From the NCBI GenBank assembly GCA_028290305.1, contig JAQGKC010000367.1, positions 1 to 19,503 on the forward strand: DNA of 19,503 bases. Reading direction: 5' to 3'. The translations under genes were made by a program, and so were the position numbers. The stretch comes from Bradyrhizobium sp. (lineage in GTDB: Bacteria; Pseudomonadota; Alphaproteobacteria; Rhizobiales; Xanthobacteraceae). Shown in pieces: positions 1 to 7,521 of the stretch. Within the stretch, counting starts at the first letter, position 1. Every line of letters starts with the position of its first letter. The notes under the pieces are model-generated. The model saw nothing but the letters and a program-made list of their open reading frames with translations, ran no database searches and was not told the DNA's origin.

Positions 1-189
1 CGACGCCCGCCGCCGTATCAACGACTTTATCGCAGAGGTCTACAACAAGGACCGCCTGCACTCCGCGCTCGGATACCAATCGCCGCTTGAGTTCGAAACC
101 GCATTCGCGCAAAACAAAACACGATAAAACATCATGGCAACCGCACTGTCACAGAAATTATCCGTGTCTCATTCCAGGGGTGCAGTCCA
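1..189 (+). mobile_element. 3' end of an IS3-family (IS150-like) insertion sequence
   Basis: The window opens inside an insertion sequence: the transposase C-terminus ends at 127 and is followed by a short tail. The reverse complement of 177-189 reads TGGACTGCACCCC, which resembles the terminal inverted repeat of IS150-type IS3 elements (they begin TG, with a CTGCACCC core). That places the right end at about 189. The left end lies outside the window, so neither the other terminal repeat nor a target duplication can be checked. A caution on the boundary: a 17-bp sequence at 143-159 recurs with two mismatches at 190-206, straddling the proposed end. Confidence 0.6.
2..127 (+). CDS. IS3-family transposase (OrfB, rve integrase core), C-terminal fragment
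   Basis: The frame is open from the window edge to TAA at 125-127 and gives 41 residues. It contains YNKDRLHSALGYQSPLEFE, the hallmark C-terminal motif of IS3-family OrfB transposases (consensus YNxxRxHSxLGYxSPxxFE). It lies just after the catalytic DDE glutamate region, which is outside the window. The protein would cut and join element ends through a circular intermediate, made as an OrfAB frameshift product in this family. Whether the full element is intact cannot be judged here. Confidence 0.9.
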   Translation, partial: DARRRINDFIAEVYNKDRLHSALGYQSPLEFETAFAQNKTR

Positions 190-800
190 GCACTGTCACG
201 GTAATTCGCGCCATCTGCTGATTTGGCCCCCGTCCAGCCCTCTCCGCAAAAATATTTCGCTTCACGTCCAAGCCAAATCACCTCCATGTCCGTCGCCGTC
301 TCGCCCCACACGAGGGGCGTATCGCGATCGTCACGGACGCGGGGCGGGATGCGGTGGACGCGGCGGCGTTGGGCGCGCGACTGAAGGTGCAGGGCGGGTT
401 TCCTGTTGATGGGGCCTGTGAGCGTTTGCAGTGCGCGCGGACGAACGGCGCCGACGCGGACGGCAAAACCGTGTGGTCCTGGCACCCGTTGCTGGTGTCA
501 AGTTGGCGGAGGCGATGTCGGCCCGACCGGGCTTGAGATGCGCCTTAATCTGTCAACGACGGTGACAAGACGAATTCGTCGCCGGGGAGAGCGCGGCATA
601 AGCCGTTAAAACCATTGCGCAGGGAAGGCCGGGTGTTTCCGGTGGACCTGTGGTGACGACGCTCGTGTGCTACCTCCACCATTGCACACGGGGCTGCGGG
701 TGCGCGGGCACCCGGCTTTCCCTGCGCCCTCTATTGTCTTGGGCGAATGATTTCGGAGCACAACTCGGGCGCATCGCGCCGCGGGAATGCGAGTCTGTGT
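190..800. repeat. Non-coding, degenerate-looking stretch; probable recurrent Bradyrhizobium interspersed element
   Basis: No convincing gene lies between the IS end and phaZ. Short open frames exist on both strands, but none has a recognisable domain or a good ribosome-binding site. From memory, the stretch running from the ATTCGCGCCATCTGCTG area through the GGGCGTATCGCGATCGTCAC area to the TTCCCTGCGCCCTCTA end recurs many times in Bradyrhizobium genomes, usually unannotated or called as small hypothetical proteins. It contains a perfect 7-bp stem (CGGGTGC at 697-703, GCACCCG at 708-714, 4-nt loop) followed by a short T run. The IS appears to have inserted into, or next to, one end of it. Its function is unknown; the edges given are approximate. 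Confidence 0.5.
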
Positions 801-814
801 CCGAACCAGAGAGC

Positions 815-945
815 CGTCATTGCGAGGAGCGACAGCGACGAAGCAATCCAGCTCCTCGCCTCACTCCTTGGATCGCTTCGCGGAGCCTGTCATCGGGCGG
901 TACTTCGCGTCGCCCCTGGATTGCTTCGCTTCGCTCGCAACGACG
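815..945. repeat. Interspersed palindromic (REP-like) repeat, copy 1
   Basis: The stretch is bounded by CGTCATTGCGA (815-825) and TCGCAACGACG (935-945), inverted copies with one mismatch. Inside them are the inverted words GAAGCAATCCAG and CTGGATTGCTTC. A second copy with the same ends and core occurs at 9720-9806. I recall this family as abundant between genes in Bradyrhizobium. The long central insert distinguishes this copy from the shorter second one. It lies downstream of the 3' end of phaZ. Confidence 0.85.
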
Positions 946-995
946 ATCCGGGATCGATGGCGGGCATGACGGCGATTACAGTGACCGGCAAGCGC

Positions 996-2219
996 CTAAG
1001 AATTGACGTGCACGAAATCCCGCAGCAGCGGATAGATTTCGTTGTTCCAGCGTTTGCCGCTGAACACGCCATAATGGCCGACGCCGGCCTGCATGTGATG
1101 CACCTTGCGATAGGCGCGTACGCTGGTGCAGAGGTCCTGCGCAGCCAGTGTCTGGCCGATCGAGCAGATGTCGTCCTTCTCGCCCTCGACCGTCATCAGG
1201 CCCATTCGCTTGATCGAGGCCGGGTTCACCGGCCGGCCGCGATAGGTCAGCTTGCCCAGGGGCAACAGGTGCTCCTGAAACACGTCGCGGATGGTTTCGA
1301 TATAGAATTCCGCCGGCAGATCCATCACCGCGAAATATTCGTCGTAGAACGTCTTGATGGTCTGGGCTTTCTCCTTCTCGCCCTTCGCCAGATGATCGGC
1401 GAGATCGACGTGGGATTTGATGTGACGCTCGAGGTTCATCGACACGAAAGCGGTGAGCTGAATAAATCCGGGATAGACCTGCCGGAACGCGCCCTTGCAC
1501 TGAAACGGCACGTAATTGATCAGGTTCTCCTCGAACCATTTGAGCGGCTTGCTCTTGGCGAAATCGTTGACCTTGGTCGGCTGGATCCGCGTGTCGATCG
1601 GGCCTGCCATCAACGTCAGGGTTGCGGGGCGGGCAGGGTGATTGTCCTCCGACATGATCGCAGCGGCGGCGAGCGCCGACACCGACGGTTGACAGATCGC
1701 CACCATGTGCGCGCGCGGACCCAATTGGTCGAGAAACGTGATCAGGTGCTCGGTGTATTCGTCGAGGCCGAATTTGCCTTGATCGAGCGGAATGTCGCGG
1801 GGATTGTGCCAATCGGTGATGTAGACGTCGTGATCCTGCAGCAGTGTCTTCACGGTGCCGCGCAGCAGGGTGGCGAAGTGGCCGGACATCGGCGCCACCA
1901 GCAGCATGCGCGGCTGCTCCGGCGAATTTTCCTTCTTGAAATGCAGCAGCGAACCGAACGGCGTCGCGTAGACGACTTCCTCGGTCACCTCCAGCTCCTG
2001 ATTGCCCACCAGCACCTTGTCGATACCGTAGGCCGGGCGGCTATAGGTCAGCGAGGTTCGCGAGATCAGCTCCAGCGCGGCCGCGAGCCGTCCGAACAGC
2101 TTGTCGGAAACGCCCTGCGGAACGAGGTTGAGATATTTCAACGCCGATGCGGCTCCGGTCCGCCATGGCGCAGTCAAGTCCATGTGGTTCTGATAGGCCT
2201 GATACATCATTGACATCAT
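996..2219 (-). CDS. phaZ: Intracellular polyhydroxyalkanoate (PHB) depolymerase
   Basis: The 407-residue alpha/beta-hydrolase mobilises intracellular PHB granules to hydroxybutyrate oligomers or thiolysis products. It matches the PhaZa type, which carries a cysteine nucleophile in place of the usual lipase-box serine: here VAICQPSV places Cys at residue 176. The other likely triad members are Asp 349/350 (in GEKDDI) and His 382 (GHYGVFSG). There is no signal peptide, as expected for a granule-associated cytoplasmic enzyme. Start: the frame is open upstream, but AGAGGCGAG sits just before the ATG at 2217-2219. The ATG at 2205-2207, giving an N-terminus MYQAYQNH, is a close alternative. It is divergent from the GST gene with about 177 bp between them. 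The length is usual for the family. Confidence 0.93.
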   Translation of the reverse strand: MMSMMYQAYQNHMDLTAPWRTGAASALKYLNLVPQGVSDKLFGRLAAALELISRTSLTYSRPAYGIDKVLVGNQELEVTEEVVYATPFGSLLHFKKENSPEQPRMLLVAPMSGHFATLLRGTVKTLLQDHDVYITDWHNPRDIPLDQGKFGLDEYTEHLITFLDQLGPRAHMVAICQPSVSALAAAAIMSEDNHPARPATLTLMAGPIDTRIQPTKVNDFAKSKPLKWFEENLINYVPFQCKGAFRQVYPGFIQLTAFVSMNLERHIKSHVDLADHLAKGEKEKAQTIKTFYDEYFAVMDLPAEFYIETIRDVFQEHLLPLGKLTYRGRPVNPASIKRMGLMTVEGEKDDICSIGQTLAAQDLCTSVRAYRKVHHMQAGVGHYGVFSGKRWNNEIYPLLRDFVHVNS

Positions 2220-2396
2220 CCGGACTCGCCTCTGCCCCTTGCTGCCATGCAATATCGAAGCCAAAGCAGAGTCAATCAGCCTCGCAAACTGGCACGTCGC
2301 TTGCTGCTTAAACTGCGCGAAGCATAAACAATGGGCATTTGGGGCGGCAACGCCTGGATGCCTTGGCGTGCGTTTCAGGTGTGAGGGAAAAGCCAT

Positions 2397-3050
2397 ATGG
2401 CGAAAGCGACACTGACCATCAGCAGCAAGAATTATTCGTCGTGGTCGCTGCGCGGCTGGCTGCTGACCAAGTTCTCGGGGCTGGAGTTCGACGAGATCGT
2501 TACCGCGCCTGACGATGCCTCGGCACGGGCCGAAATCCTGTTGCTGTCATCATCGATCCTGGTGCCATGCCTGCGCCACGAGGGCGCCACCGTATGGGAT
2601 ACGCTGGCGATTGCGGAATATCTCAACGAGGTCATGCCGAATGCCGGCCTGTTGCCGGCGGATCGCGTATTGCGGGCGCATTGCCGCTCGATTTGCGGTG
2701 AAATCCATTCGGGCTTCACCACCCTGCGCGCCTCGCTGCCAGTCAACCTGAAGGGTCACTTCCCCAACTTCAAGATCTGGTCGCGCGCGCAAGCCGATAT
2801 CGACCGGGTCTGCACCATCTGGCGCGAGTGTCTGGCCACATCGGGCGGGCCGTTCCTGTTCGGAGAACGCACCATGGCGGACGCCATGTATGCGCCGGTC
2901 GTGACCCGATTTGTGACCTATGACGTGAAGCTGGAGCCAAGGCTTAAGGCCTACGCCAGCATGATCATGGCGCTGCCGGAAATGCAGCAATGGATCGAAG
3001 CCGCCAAGGCCGAGCCGGCGGATATCGAAGAACTTGAGGTTGAATATTAG
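2397..3050 (+). CDS. Glutathione S-transferase family protein
   Basis: The 217-residue cytosolic protein has an N-terminal thioredoxin-like GST domain. The active-site segment is SSKNYSSWSLR (residues 9-19, probably a Ser-type enzyme). The cis-proline loop is LVPCL (Pro57), and the glutathione gamma-glutamyl contact is WDTLAIAEYL (Asp68-Thr69). Residues from about 95 form the helical C-terminal domain. The family conjugates or reduces electrophiles with glutathione; the substrate is unknown. The start ATG at 2397 is preceded by GAGGGAAA. The gene is divergent from phaZ and ends in a strong hairpin that overlaps its stop codon. It appears monocistronic. Confidence 0.9.
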   Translation: MAKATLTISSKNYSSWSLRGWLLTKFSGLEFDEIVTAPDDASARAEILLLSSSILVPCLRHEGATVWDTLAIAEYLNEVMPNAGLLPADRVLRAHCRSICGEIHSGFTTLRASLPVNLKGHFPNFKIWSRAQADIDRVCTIWRECLATSGGPFLFGERTMADAMYAPVVTRFVTYDVKLEPRLKAYASMIMALPEMQQWIEAAKAEPADIEELEVEY

Positions 3051-3079
3051 GCAGCGCAGGCGCCGCGCTGCCTGTTTGA
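3049..3079 (+). terminator. Probable intrinsic terminator of the GST gene
   Basis: A perfect 9-bp stem, AGGCAGCGC (3049-3057) and GCGCTGCCT (3065-3073), has a 7-nt loop and is followed by a short T-containing tail (GTTTG). It begins inside the GST stop codon. The T run is weak, so efficiency is uncertain. Confidence 0.6.
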
Positions 3080-3373
3080 AGGGCTTAAGCATCGGGCACG
3101 CTTTGCTTAACTTCGTGCCAACCTTTGCGGTTACGCGATCGGCGCCATAGGGCCGGCGATGGCGCGTCGAGAATCGCGCAGCTCAAATTTCCGTCTGCGG
3201 CCAGCAGCTTCGGCGCCTCCGCCGCGGCAATTGTCGAAATCGCCGCTATGCAACGTAGCTGGCGTGATTTTCGCATAGCACCATGAAGCTGTGAACGCGG
3301 CATCCTGCGCTGCCAAAAAATTGGACGCCTGGGCGTTGCCGCGATTGCACGAACAAGAACAGTGGAGGCCTCG
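3080..3373. other. Intergenic stretch with no gene recognised
   Basis: Between the GST terminator and the cupin start I see no supported gene, RNA or clear repeat. Short frames on the minus strand have no recognisable domain. A TTGGAC hexamer at 3321-3326 could be a -35 box for the cupin gene, but no good -10 follows at the right distance. The ribosome-binding site of the next gene (GTGGAGG, 3362-3368) is at its end. Confidence 0.5.
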
Positions 3374-3808
3374 ATGAATCAGCACGCTGTCGTCAACAAA
3401 TTTTCCCACGTCAAACCAGGTGATACCGAATTCACCGGAGGCGGCCTGCGCGACTTCTTCCTGTATCGCGATCTCGGCATCGCGGCTGCAACCGGCGGCC
3501 AGGTGATCTGTCATCTGGTCAAGGCCAATCCCGAAATGCCGCCGGAAGACGGCACCGGCTGGCACAAGCACGAATGCGATTTTCAGATCGTCATCATGAC
3601 CAAGGGCTGGGCGCGCTTCATGTATGAAGACAAGCCGACCTTGGTGCAGGCCGGTGACGTCGTGCATCAGCGGCCGGGGATCGTGCACTATCTCTACGAT
3701 TACTCGCCGGACATGGAATATCTCGAGATCGTCAGCCCGGCGGACTTCAAGACCGTCGACATGCCGCCGGCCACCGACAACGTGCCGCCGGTGACGCCCT
3801 GGAAGTAG
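3374..3808 (+). CDS. Cupin-domain protein
   Basis: The 144-residue small single-domain cupin shows motif 1 as GTGWHKHECDFQ (His64, His66, and Gln71 where the canonical ligand is Glu), followed by a conserved Gly. Motif 2 is GDVVHQRPGIVH (His105). These residues fit a mononuclear metal site in a beta-barrel. The family includes small dioxygenases, isomerases and sugar-binding proteins; no substrate can be assigned. The frame can be read from a GTG at 3362, but GTGGAGG there serves as the ribosome-binding site for the ATG at 3374, which I chose. It stands alone between a terminator and a downstream hairpin. Confidence 0.85.
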   Translation: MNQHAVVNKFSHVKPGDTEFTGGGLRDFFLYRDLGIAAATGGQVICHLVKANPEMPPEDGTGWHKHECDFQIVIMTKGWARFMYEDKPTLVQAGDVVHQRPGIVHYLYDYSPDMEYLEIVSPADFKTVDMPPATDNVPPVTPWK

Positions 3809-3826
3809 CCTCGAAATAGCTGGCAT

Positions 3827-3847
3827 CGGCGGCCCGTGCGGCCGCCG
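3827..3847 (+). terminator. GC-rich hairpin downstream of the cupin gene
   Basis: A perfect 8-bp stem, CGGCGGCC (3827-3834) and GGCCGCCG (3840-3847), has a 5-nt loop and lies 19 bp after the cupin stop. There is no real T run, so it may be only a weak or Rho-assisted terminator. The 250 bases after it hold no gene I can support; they include an 11-bp tandem CCCTCAAATT repeat (4018-4039) and the 12-bp palindrome GCGTCGCGACGC (4057-4068). Confidence 0.4.
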
Positions 3848-4098
3848 CAGCCATTAACCTTTGAAGCCTGGCGCGCGCCGCTGTCGGGAAGAACTGCGCT
3901 GGATATGGTGCGGCGCGGAGTAAGGCCGCCGACATCTAGCCGTGAACGCAACAGCACCCGGAGGCGTCCGCTGATTCGGGCGCGTTTCGTTCCGTGCGCG
4001 TTCCGGTCCTTAAGACGCCCTCAAATTCCCCTCAAATTACGTTGCATTTTGGCACAGCGTCGCGACGCCGAAGGCATTGCGTTTGAGATTTCGTTGAA

Positions 4099-4305
4099 TC
4101 AGGGGCGGTTGAGGCGCCAGCCCACCACCGTCGCTTCAACGGTGCCGCCGGACTCGTGATTGCGCCATTCGCCATCGACAAAACGGCAGGCGAACGGCAG
4201 CTGATACGTGCCGCTATGGTCCTCGCAAAGCACCTGCACTGGCTGATCCGGTGGCGGTTCGCCGTTGCCATTGAACTCGGCCAGACGTCGTTCACGCGTT
4301 GCCAT
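4099..4305 (-). CDS. Small conserved hypothetical protein
   Basis: The 68-residue soluble protein has no signal peptide or membrane segment. It starts MATRERRLAEFNGNGEPPPD and ends VEATVVGWRLNRP. I do not recognise a domain, but I recall similar short proteins in Bradyrhizobium, and the composition (Trp, Cys, acidic residues, Pro cluster) looks like a real folded protein rather than antisense noise. On the minus strand GGAGATC precedes two in-frame ATGs. The one at 4303-4305 has the better spacing (9 nt), with 4309-4311 as an alternative. Function unknown. It is divergent from the secreted coiled-coil gene. Confidence 0.6.
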   Translation of the reverse strand: MATRERRLAEFNGNGEPPPDQPVQVLCEDHSGTYQLPFACRFVDGEWRNHESGGTVEATVVGWRLNRP

Positions 4306-4395
4306 TCCCATGATCTCCGTTGCGGCGCGCACGCACCTACCTGCGTTCCGCGCCTTGAGCCCGATCCCGCGCCCTTAACTGGGGTGTTGATCACA

Positions 4396-4420
4396 AAACC
4401 TCAACGCGCGAATGAGGTTT
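4396..4420. promoter_or_regulatory. Perfect inverted repeat between divergent genes
   Basis: AAACCTCA (4396-4403) and TGAGGTTT (4413-4420) are perfect inverted 8-mers with a 9-nt spacer. They lie between the divergent starts at 4305 and 4498. The symmetry suits an operator for a dimeric regulator as well as an RNA hairpin; neither is proven. A TATGAT hexamer at 4424-4429 abuts it on the plus-strand side. Confidence 0.35.
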
Positions 4421-4497
4421 CAGTATGATATCTTCGACGTGTCGCACCCGCTCGCAACAAATTGACCGTGACCGGCGCCGGCGAAATGAGGATTTTG

Positions 4498-4869
4498 ATG
4501 ATCGGCCGGATCGTTCTCGCGTTGGTGGTTTTGGTGCGCTGCCTGTTGCTATCCGCTAATGCGCGCGCGCAGGACGTTCCCGGCATCGAAATCTGCACGG
4601 TCGAAAAGACCATGGAGCGGCGGACCAGTTGCCTGCAGAGCAATGTCGATTTCCTGCAAAAGACCATCGGCAAGCTTGCCGCCGATCATCAGCAGAAGCT
4701 CGATGCCGCCAACCGGCAGATCGAGATTTTAAAAAGCGCCGTCGCCAGCTTGCAGAAGACTGTGGACGATCTGCAGGCGGCTCAAAAGAAAATAGTTGAG
4801 GACCCGAAGAAGAAAGCCGACGCGCCGGCGGCGAAAGAAAGCACGCCGCCGAAAGATGGCGCGAAATAA
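4498..4869 (+). CDS. Secreted (periplasmic) coiled-coil protein, unknown function
   Basis: The 123-residue protein has an N-terminal signal peptide: hydrophobic core LALVVLVRCLLLSANARA, with likely cleavage after ARA and before QD. The mature part carries two cysteines (in IEICTVEK and TSCLQSN), possibly one disulfide. A heptad-like coiled coil rich in Gln/Lys/Asp follows (FLQKTIGKLAADHQQKLDAA through LQAAQKKIV), then a Lys/Pro/Ala-rich tail. The ATG at 4498 has AGGA five bases upstream and gives the cleanest signal peptide; ATG 4486 is a possible longer start. No family recognised beyond secreted coiled coil. It converges on the next minus-strand gene with only 27 bases between. Confidence 0.75.
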   Translation: MIGRIVLALVVLVRCLLLSANARAQDVPGIEICTVEKTMERRTSCLQSNVDFLQKTIGKLAADHQQKLDAANRQIEILKSAVASLQKTVDDLQAAQKKIVEDPKKKADAPAAKESTPPKDGAK

Positions 4870-4896
4870 GGATGCAGCCAACACGAGGATCGGGCG

Positions 4897-6000
4897 TCAG
4901 GGTACACGGTACCGCTCCATGACCTCCTTGTCCGGCTCGTAGCCGAGCCCGGGCCCTTGCGGCACTTCAACGCTGCCATCGGCGTCGACATCGATGCGGC
5001 CGCGCCAAAGGCATGCAGCGCGCTTCATATAGAAGACTTCGATGAAGCCATCGTCCCGGAGCGACATCAACTGCAGCGTCGCCAGGAAGCCGGGTCCGAA
5101 ATACGGGGAATGCGGAACAAGCCTGACGCCCAGTTGATCGGCTAACGCGGCGACCTTCAAGAACTCGGTAATGCCGCCGACCTTGATCACCGAGGGCTGA
5201 GCAAAGCTTACGGCGCCCGCAGTCATCATTTGGTGGAATTGATGCACCGTGCAGGCGTTCTCCCCCGCCGCAATATCGAGCCCGCCCTTTGCGCGCACCT
5301 CCGCCAGCGTGACAAAATCCTCCGGCGGCCAGACCGGCTCCTCAAGGAACATCGGCGCAGCCACATGACAGGCGTGCGCGAATGCGGTCGCGGTAGCGCC
5401 ATCCATCGGGCAGTTCATGTCGACCATGAGCGGGACGTCGCTGCCGATCGCCTCACGTGCCGCAAATACCGCCGGCGTTGTGGTCTCGTGCAGCTTGATC
5501 GCGCGATAGCCCAGTCGCAGGGCCGCCTGGCATTCGCCCGCAATCAGCTCTGGCTTGCCGATCCGCAGCAGGCTCGCATAGGCGGAAATTTTCGCGCGTT
5601 TGGCGCCGCCGATCAATCGATGCAACGGCACGCCCTGCACTTTTGCGGCAAGATCCCACAAGGCAATATCAAGCCCGGAGATCGCAAACATCGTGATGCC
5701 ATAGCGACCGAACAGATGCAGGTTGCGCTGAATCTGCTCTGTGAACGCGGGAATACCGGCAGCGTCGGGAACTGCAAGGCCTCGCGCCTGTGGCGCAATC
5801 ATCTCGTCGATGGCGGTGCAGGTGGTCCGCGGGCAGACATACGCAAAGGCATCGCCCCAGCCGGTGATGCCGGCATCGGTCGAGACCTCGACCATAACGA
5901 TATCAAGCGCCGCGATTGCCGAAGCGCCTTGCCTGAAACTCGCCACCCCAGCGTCGTAGGGAATACGGATATGGTGCGCCTTGACGTCCGTGATCAGCAT
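4897..6000 (-). CDS. Mandelate racemase/muconate lactonizing enzyme family protein (enolase superfamily)
   Basis: The 367-residue enzyme has the capping domain at residues 1 to about 125, then the TIM-barrel. Metal ligands are visible: Asp194 (MVDMNC), Glu220 (FLEEPVWP) and Glu247 (AAGENAC). Lys169-x-His171 (AIKLHE) sits at the end of strand 2, and His297 (PHSPYFGPG) is the likely general base of the His-Asp dyad. This pattern fits acid-sugar dehydratases or racemases of the MR subgroup, which abstract the proton alpha to a carboxylate. The exact substrate cannot be read from sequence. Start: the ATG at 5998-6000 has GGAGAG four bases upstream. The binding protein at 6289 lies upstream on the same strand, separated by a terminator-like hairpin and a repeat. 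Confidence 0.9.
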   Translation of the reverse strand: MLITDVKAHHIRIPYDAGVASFRQGASAIAALDIVMVEVSTDAGITGWGDAFAYVCPRTTCTAIDEMIAPQARGLAVPDAAGIPAFTEQIQRNLHLFGRYGITMFAISGLDIALWDLAAKVQGVPLHRLIGGAKRAKISAYASLLRIGKPELIAGECQAALRLGYRAIKLHETTTPAVFAAREAIGSDVPLMVDMNCPMDGATATAFAHACHVAAPMFLEEPVWPPEDFVTLAEVRAKGGLDIAAGENACTVHQFHQMMTAGAVSFAQPSVIKVGGITEFLKVAALADQLGVRLVPHSPYFGPGFLATLQLMSLRDDGFIEVFYMKRAACLWRGRIDVDADGSVEVPQGPGLGYEPDKEVMERYRVP

Positions 6001-6089
6001 CGTGCTCTCCGTTCGAGCGCTAGCGCCGCACGGCACCAGCTAAGTGATGAACATTTCCGTATTGGCAGTTTTTGGCCTCGCCGGGCCAC

Positions 6090-6217
6090 GAGATCATGAT
6101 CCGATTAGATTGAATCGGATCATGATCTCATCTCTTTGTTTGAGCATGATCTCCGCGCAAACGCTTCGCGTTTGTCGCGAGGGAAAACCGGTTCCCATTT
6201 TTCCGGATCATACTCTA
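6090..6217. repeat. Interspersed intergenic repeat with a perfect 17-bp dyad and nested hairpins
   Basis: GAGATCATGATCCGATT (6090-6106) and its exact reverse complement (6113-6129) flank a 6-nt loop. A second perfect stem, CAAACGC/GCGTTTG (6158-6164, 6168-6174, loop TTC), is nested in an imperfect outer pair: TGAGCATGATC near 6141 and GGATCATACTC near 6205. The block GGGAAAACCGGTTCCCATTT (6181-6200) completes the unit. I recall this sequence as a widespread Bradyrhizobium/Rhizobiales intergenic repeat. Here it separates the binding-protein gene from the dehydratase gene and could act as an RNA stabiliser or terminator. Confidence 0.8.
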
Positions 6218-6239
6218 ACGCTGGCGGATCATAAGAGAT

Positions 6240-6267
6240 GGCGCACCCCGATATGATGGGATGCGCC
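6240..6267 (-). terminator. Hairpin downstream of the ABC binding-protein gene
   Basis: On the minus strand GGCGCATCCC and GGGGTGCGCC form a 10-bp stem with one mismatch and an 8-nt loop, about 22 bases after the stop of the substrate-binding protein. The following sequence ATCTCTTATG has only scattered T residues, so termination may be partial. Confidence 0.5.
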
Positions 6268-6288
6268 GGATCGCGTGAAGAAAATTCC

Positions 6289-7521
6289 TTAGCTGCTCTT
6301 TTCGCCCGACATGATCGGACCGAACAACTTCCAGCTCTCGCCCTCGAAGCGCATCATCTGTAACTGCTCGAGCGGTGCAAAATCGGCCGGACTGGTTTTG
6401 ATCCTGGTGCCCGGCAGATACACGCCGATTTCGAAATTCAGATTGGCCGCCTGCTTCATGACGTTTTCGCGGGTGAGGTCGTCACCGCATTGCCGCAGCA
6501 CCTGTTCCAATCCTTTCGCGACGCCGTAACCAAAGGTGGTCGCTGCGTCTTCCTGATCGCCTTCGGGATACCACTTGGTCATGAAGGCCCGCCACTCGTT
6601 CATGGCGGGATCGTCTTTCCATTGCGGATCCTTGGGGTCCTTCAGATAGGCCGCACTGAGGACGCCCTGATCGTTTTCGTAGCCGGCCGGCTTCATCACG
6701 CCGCCGACCGAAGCCGATACGTTGGTAACGAACTGGATCGGGTGCCAGGCCAGTTCGCCGACTTTCTTGATCGCTTGCGCCGCGAATTTTGGCGTCGCGA
6801 TGTTGACGAAAATGTCGGGATTCGCACCCTTGATCTGCACAACCTGCGAGTCCACCGTCGGCGAACTTGTTTCATACGAGCTTTCGACGACGATCAGCTT
6901 GCCGGCCTGATCGCCGAGGCCCTCGTGCATTCCGATCACATAGTCTTTTCCGAAGTCGTCGTTTTGATAGAGGATGCCGATGGTCTTGCCGGGATAATTC
7001 TGCAGAATGTACTTCGCATAGATGCGCGCCTCGACCTGGTAGCTCGGCTGCCATCCCATGGTCCACGGGAAATTTTTCGGGTCGTTCCATTTGGCGGCGC
7101 CCGTCGACACGAAAATCTGCGGCACCTTTTTGGCGTTCATGTATTTCTGAATCGCGCTGTTGCCCGGCGTTCCCAGCGGATTGAAAATCAGCAGCACCTC
7201 GTCGTTTTCGACCAGCTTGCGTGCCTGCTCCACGGTCTTTGGCGGGCTGTAACCGTCATCATAGGAGATGAAATTGATCTTGCGTCCGTTGATGCCGCCC
7301 TCGGCATTGATCTTCTTGAAATAGGCATCCTCGGTCTTGCCGATCGTGGCATAGGCCGATGCCGGCCCCGAATAGGGCATGATATTGCCGATCTTGATCT
7401 CGGTATCGGTTGCGCCCGGATCGTATTTTTTCTGCGCGTTGGCAGCGCTCGCAACCGCGACGGCAAGAAGCCCCGTAAGTGCGAAGGATTTGGCATGGCT
7501 CAAGACACAATAGTGCATCAT
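6289..7521 (-). CDS. ABC transporter substrate-binding protein (LivJ/branched-chain amino acid type)
   Basis: The 410-residue periplasmic receptor is of the type I periplasmic-binding fold used by HAAT-family importers. The signal peptide has hydrophobic core FALTGLLAVAVASA with cleavage after ANA (about residue 29). The mature N-terminus has TDTEIKIGNIMPYSGPAS, the classic first strand and ligand loop, followed by GGINGRKINFISYDDGYSP. The family binds amino acids, aromatic acids, urea, amides and other carboxylates. No permease or ATPase gene is visible, so it is an orphan receptor here. GGGAGG precedes two consecutive ATGs; 7521 is given, but 7518 has the better spacing. It is divergent from the AraC-type regulator. 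Confidence 0.92.
   Translation of the reverse strand: MMHYCVLSHAKSFALTGLLAVAVASAANAQKKYDPGATDTEIKIGNIMPYSGPASAYATIGKTEDAYFKKINAEGGINGRKINFISYDDGYSPPKTVEQARKLVENDEVLLIFNPLGTPGNSAIQKYMNAKKVPQIFVSTGAAKWNDPKNFPWTMGWQPSYQVEARIYAKYILQNYPGKTIGILYQNDDFGKDYVIGMHEGLGDQAGKLIVVESSYETSSPTVDSQVVQIKGANPDIFVNIATPKFAAQAIKKVGELAWHPIQFVTNVSASVGGVMKPAGYENDQGVLSAAYLKDPKDPQWKDDPAMNEWRAFMTKWYPEGDQEDAATTFGYGVAKGLEQVLRQCGDDLTRENVMKQAANLNFEIGVYLPGTRIKTSPADFAPLEQLQMMRFEGESWKLFGPIMSGEKSS

Noticed and set aside
132..485. A 117-residue minus-strand protein in the repeat region
   Set aside because: It crosses the IS end into the flanking element, is Arg-rich, and has no domain or ribosome-binding site.
747..2213. A 488-codon open frame on the plus strand opposite phaZ
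   Set aside because: It is antisense to a gene with a clear catalytic triad, and its translation is His/Arg/Asp-rich with no domain, as expected of a shadow frame in GC-rich DNA.
4018..4039. 11-bp tandem repeat CCCTCAAATT as a CRISPR or regulatory array
   Set aside because: There are only two copies, no spacers and no associated genes.
4057..4068. Palindrome GCGTCGCGACGC as a terminator for the 68-residue gene
   Set aside because: It has no loop and no T run; a 12-bp GC palindrome is easily expected by chance in DNA of this composition.
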